Below, piece after piece: positions 5,350-7,580 of a DNA stretch of 7,580 nt. The notes under the pieces were generated by a model that did not search any database, was not told the origin of the DNA, and saw only the letters and a program-made list of their open reading frames with translations. Positions within the stretch are counted from its first letter, which is position 1, and the number at the start of each line of letters is the position of its first letter. Source of the stretch: JBAWVR01 sp037147155. GTDB lineage: Bacteria > Patescibacteriota > Minisyncoccia > Phycocordibacterales > GWA1-40-21. A program made the translations under genes and the position numbers. The stretch is taken from positions 1-7,580 of the forward strand of contig JBAWVR010000038.1 of assembly GCA_037147155.1 (NCBI GenBank), read 5' to 3'.

Positions 5350-5952
5350 ATGCTTGAATGGTTCAAGACAAGAAAAGTAGAATTATCAGGCATGGTTATA
5401 TTTGCCGTAATGATAGTTGCTGTTTTGGCTTGGACTGGTTTTTGGGGGACTTTTGGTGGCAAAATTAATTCATGGTTAAATATCGCCGGTAAAAACTTTG
5501 AAGATATTATCTATACTCGCGCCACTATTGTGACGAGTCTCGGTGATATGGAAATCATTTTTGATCATGAGTCTGCACCATTGGGAGTAGAAAGTTTTCA
5601 GAAATTAGCTGGACTAGGAGCCTATGACGGTACAGTATTGATTCGCGACAATGGATTTTTAGAATCAAGCACACCATACGCTGGAGTTGCGCCTGATAAA
5701 ATCAATCCCAAATGCGAAATTAAAAATGAACCATGGCTAAAAGGCAATATTTCATTTTTGGCTAATAATGGTCTGACCCAAGGAAATTTAGTTTTGGTAA
5801 CCAGCAATCAAATGACTATGAAAAATTCTTGTCATGGTTTTGGAACCATTGTCAAAGGATTAGAAGTTTTGGACGTGATTGGAAAACTAAAGCCTGATGC
5901 TAAAGGTAACTTACAGAATAACGCCATCATAAAGAAAATAATCCTTAAATAG
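5350..5952 (+). CDS. Membrane-anchored degenerate cyclophilin-like protein (peptidyl-prolyl isomerase fold)
   Basis: This 200-residue protein has an N-terminal membrane anchor (about 13-32, GMVIFAVMIVAVLAWTGFWG) and a cyclophilin-like domain at about 58-199, predicted outside the membrane. Family signatures are ATIVTSLGDMEIIFDHESAPLGVESFQKLAGLGAYDGT (58-95), NISFLANN (133-140, usual position of LSMAN) and HGFGTIVKGLEVLDVIGKL (162-180, usual position of TVFGRVVEGMDVVDKI). Active-site residues are partly lost. R99 is in place of the catalytic arginine, but the preceding H is I, the QGG region reads ESS, and the SQFF motif is replaced by GNLVLV. It may therefore be a weak isomerase or a non-catalytic binding domain. 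Cysteines C122 and C161 could pair. The start overlaps nothing but is one base after the HPF stop. GGA seven bases upstream is a weak ribosome binding site. A terminator follows immediately. Confidence 0.82.
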   Translation: MLEWFKTRKVELSGMVIFAVMIVAVLAWTGFWGTFGGKINSWLNIAGKNFEDIIYTRATIVTSLGDMEIIFDHESAPLGVESFQKLAGLGAYDGTVLIRDNGFLESSTPYAGVAPDKINPKCEIKNEPWLKGNISFLANNGLTQGNLVLVTSNQMTMKNSCHGFGTIVKGLEVLDVIGKLKPDAKGNLQNNAIIKKIILK

Positions 5953-5954
5953 TT

Positions 5955-5994
5955 AAAACCACCTACCGATAACAGTTCTTGGTAGGTGGTTTTT
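5955..5994. terminator. Bidirectional intrinsic terminator between the cyclophilin-like gene and fmt
   Basis: A 13-bp stem, AAAACCACCTACC (5955-5967) with GGTAGGTGGTTTT (5981-5993), closes a 13-base loop and ends in TTTTT before GTTATT on the plus strand. On the minus strand the fmt stop codon (5996-5998) ends two bases before the stem, and the A-tract on the left becomes a U-run. It starts two bases after the plus-strand stop codon, so it serves both convergent operons with no spare sequence. Confidence 0.9.
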
Positions 5995-5995
5995 G

Positions 5996-6847
5996 TTATT
6001 TAATTCCTCTCAAAAAATCTTCGTACGACATTTCTTTTTTTCCTTCCGGTATAACGCGGAGCAAAACCAATTTATCATTTTCTAGTTTGGCTTCTTTTAC
6101 AATCAAGCGGATTTTCTTGCCTTGGGCTTCTACAAAGAAATAAGTATTTGGCCAATCACTGTATGCCAAGATTTTTAAATAATTTTTTCTGGCGTCGTCG
6201 TTTAAGTTTATTTCCCCGTCAGTTTTTTCAATCTTTTTGGTGTAGGTGGCTTGGTCGTGATTTTGTTCTACAGCTTTTATCACACTACTGGTCCAGTCGG
6301 GCAAGACTTTGAGAAACATTTCTGCGCCGAGCTTACTCATACGAATCGCCAATTCATTGAAAGAGATTGGCCAATCAGGGATATTAATTTTTTCTTGAGC
6401 CACAATCGGTCCATGATCCATGTCATGATCGAGCTTCATAATAGTGAGTCCAGTTTCTTTATCGTCATTTAATATAGCTGTCTGAATTGGGCAAGAACCA
6501 CGATATTTTGGCAGGAGAGATGGGTGGATATTTAATTCACCAAATTTGGGAGCGTTTAAAACATCGTCTGGAATAATCTTTCCGTACGAGGCAACGAGAT
6601 GTAAATCATAACCTTGGATTTCAGTTAAAAATTCTGGAGTTTTAATACTAGCAGGAGAGATGACTGGAATATTATTTTCGTGCGCCCAGACCTTGGTTTC
6701 GTTGGGAGTAATAACAAGTTTTCGTCCACGTGGTTTGTCGGGAGTAGTGACAATCAAATCTGGTACCCAACCTCGAGACTTTAATTCACCCAACACCAAA
6801 ACGGAAAATTCTGAACTACCAAAATAAGCGGTTTTAATATTATTCAT
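5996..6847 (-). CDS. fmt: Methionyl-tRNA formyltransferase
   Basis: Fmt transfers the formyl group of 10-formyltetrahydrofolate to the amino group of methionyl-initiator tRNA. The 283 residues are shorter than the usual 310 or so, mainly in the C-terminal tRNA-binding domain. The N-terminal formyltransferase fold (1-180) starts with KTAYFGSSEFSV and carries LIVTTPDKPRGR, the folate-site loop VASYGKIIP (85-93) and the catalytic N106, H108 and D144 in LNIHPSLLPKYRG and DHDMDHGPIV. These numbers coincide with the E. coli enzyme. A reduced C-terminal domain (about 200-283) has KIEKTDGEINLNDDA and AYSDWPNTYFF. The ATG at 6847 overlaps the end of def by eight bases, so translation is likely coupled. 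HPSL replaces the more common HASL, a mild change. All catalytic residues are present, so function is expected. Confidence 0.96.
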   Translation of the reverse strand: MNNIKTAYFGSSEFSVLVLGELKSRGWVPDLIVTTPDKPRGRKLVITPNETKVWAHENNIPVISPASIKTPEFLTEIQGYDLHLVASYGKIIPDDVLNAPKFGELNIHPSLLPKYRGSCPIQTAILNDDKETGLTIMKLDHDMDHGPIVAQEKINIPDWPISFNELAIRMSKLGAEMFLKVLPDWTSSVIKAVEQNHDQATYTKKIEKTDGEINLNDDARKNYLKILAYSDWPNTYFFVEAQGKKIRLIVKEAKLENDKLVLLRVIPEGKKEMSYEDFLRGIK

Positions 6848-7478
6848 ATTGTTTATTTTCTTCAGCTAATTCAATTTGGATTTTATCATACTCTTCCCGG
6901 GTCACTTCCTGTAGAGTGTCAGCTTTATCAATAAATAGAGTACCGTTTAAGTGGTCAGTTTCGTGTTGAAAAATCTGAGCCAATAGTCCGCCAGCTCCAC
7001 GAGTAAACTTTCGACCCTGCTCATCATAAGCTTCGATAGTTGCTCGGTCAGAGCGGGGGACAGTACCATAAAAACGACGGACAGAGAGACAGCCCTCTTC
7101 CATGGGTTTCTTTTTCTTAGATAGTTTAATAAAAGCTGGATTGATATAGACCAATTGATCAGATTCCATTTTGGCGATTTTGATATCCGGATTATTTTTT
7201 TCTTCCCTTGACAGCTTTTCTTTTTTGGCAATTTTGAAAGCCTTTGGAGCAATAACAAAAATACGAAGAGGTAATCCGATCTGAGGAGCAGCCAAGGCCA
7301 CACCGTCTACTTGGCTATCTAATGCAGATTTCATGTCTGCCACAGTTTTCAGAAGTGCTGAAGTACCAAATTCCTCCTTAGTAATTTCCCTAGCTTTGGC
7401 ACGCAAAACTGGATTGCCTTGCTGGACAATCTCAATCTCGTGTTTATGTTCTATTACGGGGGTATTTTTTCTAGCCAT
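6840..7478 (-). CDS. def: Peptide deformylase
   Basis: Def is a metalloenzyme that removes the N-formyl group from new proteins. The 212-residue protein carries all three diagnostic motifs: GVALAAPQIG (59-68), EGCLSV with metal ligand C130, and QHETDHLNG (171-179) with ligands H172 and H176 and catalytic E173. Between motifs one and two lies a lysine-rich stretch (about 78-106) longer than in E. coli. The frame stays open to a TTG at 7490, but that codon lies immediately after the -10 box, so the ATG at 7478 is preferred. There is no clear Shine-Dalgarno, and the predicted transcript would start only about six bases before it. The gene is first in the def-fmt operon and overlaps fmt by eight bases; both enzymes work in the same formyl-methionine cycle. 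Confidence 0.96.
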   Translation of the reverse strand: MARKNTPVIEHKHEIEIVQQGNPVLRAKAREITKEEFGTSALLKTVADMKSALDSQVDGVALAAPQIGLPLRIFVIAPKAFKIAKKEKLSREEKNNPDIKIAKMESDQLVYINPAFIKLSKKKKPMEEGCLSVRRFYGTVPRSDRATIEAYDEQGRKFTRGAGGLLAQIFQHETDHLNGTLFIDKADTLQEVTREEYDKIQIELAEENKQYE

Positions 7479-7490
7479 ATTTGTAGCCAA

Positions 7491-7519
7491 ACTATAACCT
7501 AAAAATCATTATTTATCAA
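7491..7519 (-). promoter_or_regulatory. Near-consensus sigma70-type promoter of def-fmt
   Basis: On the minus strand TTGATA (7514-7519, five of six) is followed by a 17-bp spacer and TATAGT (7491-7496, five of six). The expected transcription start is near 7484, giving a leader of about six bases to the ATG at 7478. It is the best promoter in the window together with the one at 2235-2263. Confidence 0.7.
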
Positions 7520-7545
7520 GCTATACGTAATGGTTCAATAGCTTG
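7517..7545. promoter_or_regulatory. Inverted repeat overlapping the def -35 box, possible operator
   Basis: CAAGCTAT (7517-7524) and ATAGCTTG (7538-7545) are perfect 8-bp reverse complements separated by 13 bases. The left arm overlaps three bases of the def -35 (7514-7519). Its size and position suit a repressor or activator site, but such a repeat can also arise by chance in AT-rich sequence. No regulator gene is adjacent within the window. Confidence 0.35.
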
Positions 7546-7547
7546 GC

Positions 7548-7564
7548 ACCACTTCCGCAGTGGT
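7548..7564. repeat. Small hairpin at the right edge
   Basis: ACCACT (7548-7553) pairs with AGTGGT (7559-7564) around TCCGC. No T-run follows on the plus strand. It could be the end of a terminator for a gene to the right reading leftwards, or another REP-like element. The window ends too soon to tell. The remaining bases 7565-7580 show nothing recognisable. Confidence 0.35.
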
Positions 7565-7580
7565 AATATAAACACATGTC

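Noticed and set aside
7479..7490. TTG start of def at 7490
   Set aside because: The codon lies directly after the -10 box and before the expected transcription start, so it would not be in the mRNA.
7531..7564. Possible tRNA fragment (GGTTCAA near the edge)
   Set aside because: No acceptor stem, D-arm or anticodon arm can be folded around it. The stems present are two simple inverted repeats.

Overview
The window looks like part of a small-genome candidate-phyla-radiation bacterium (Patescibacteria, probably the Parcubacteria side). The base composition is AT-rich and intergenic gaps are tiny. Several genes have a -10 box almost touching the start codon and no Shine-Dalgarno sequence. There is a membrane-anchored CAP protein with an N-terminus of a style I associate with Parcubacteria, and short versions of housekeeping proteins. 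This placement is inferred from style and recalled family patterns; no rRNA or marker tree is available here.

Layout from left to right. Positions 23-47 hold a GC-rich imperfect palindrome. It sits directly in front of a large secreted-type protein of Ig-like repeats, a DUF5011-like module and a C-terminal peptidoglycan-binding-like domain (49-2205). That reading frame has no signal peptide and no convincing start, so its 5' end seems missing or broken. A terminator hairpin (2220-2255) ends this gene and carries in its loop the -35 box of the next gene's promoter. The next gene encodes a CAP/SCP-like protein (2270-3247) with one N-terminal and two C-terminal membrane segments. A small acidic hypothetical protein (3273-3623) follows. 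A bidirectional terminator (3637-3668) separates these from a convergent orphan sensor histidine kinase on the minus strand (3679-4542).

The kinase is divergent from a DUF167 protein (4591-4812), with both promoters packed into 48 bp. A 164-bp gap with two tandem perfect hairpins leads into a ribosome hibernation factor of the short HPF/RaiA type (4977-5348). One base later comes a membrane-anchored, degenerate cyclophilin-like protein (5350-5952). Another bidirectional terminator (5955-5994) separates it from the minus-strand operon def-fmt (peptide deformylase 6840-7478, methionyl-tRNA formyltransferase 5996-6847, 8-nt overlap). That operon is driven by a near-consensus promoter at 7491-7519 overlapped by an inverted repeat.

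Functionally, the left third is cell-envelope material: a surface Ig/peptidoglycan-binding protein and a membrane CAP protein. The middle is signalling and ribosome hibernation. The right end is the N-formylmethionine cycle, in which Fmt formylates initiator Met-tRNA and Def removes the formyl group. I found no tRNA, rRNA, CRISPR array, transposase or phage gene. The most notable signal is regulatory compaction: promoters nested in terminators, and probable leaderless or ultra-short-leader mRNAs. No single protein here is clearly a new system.
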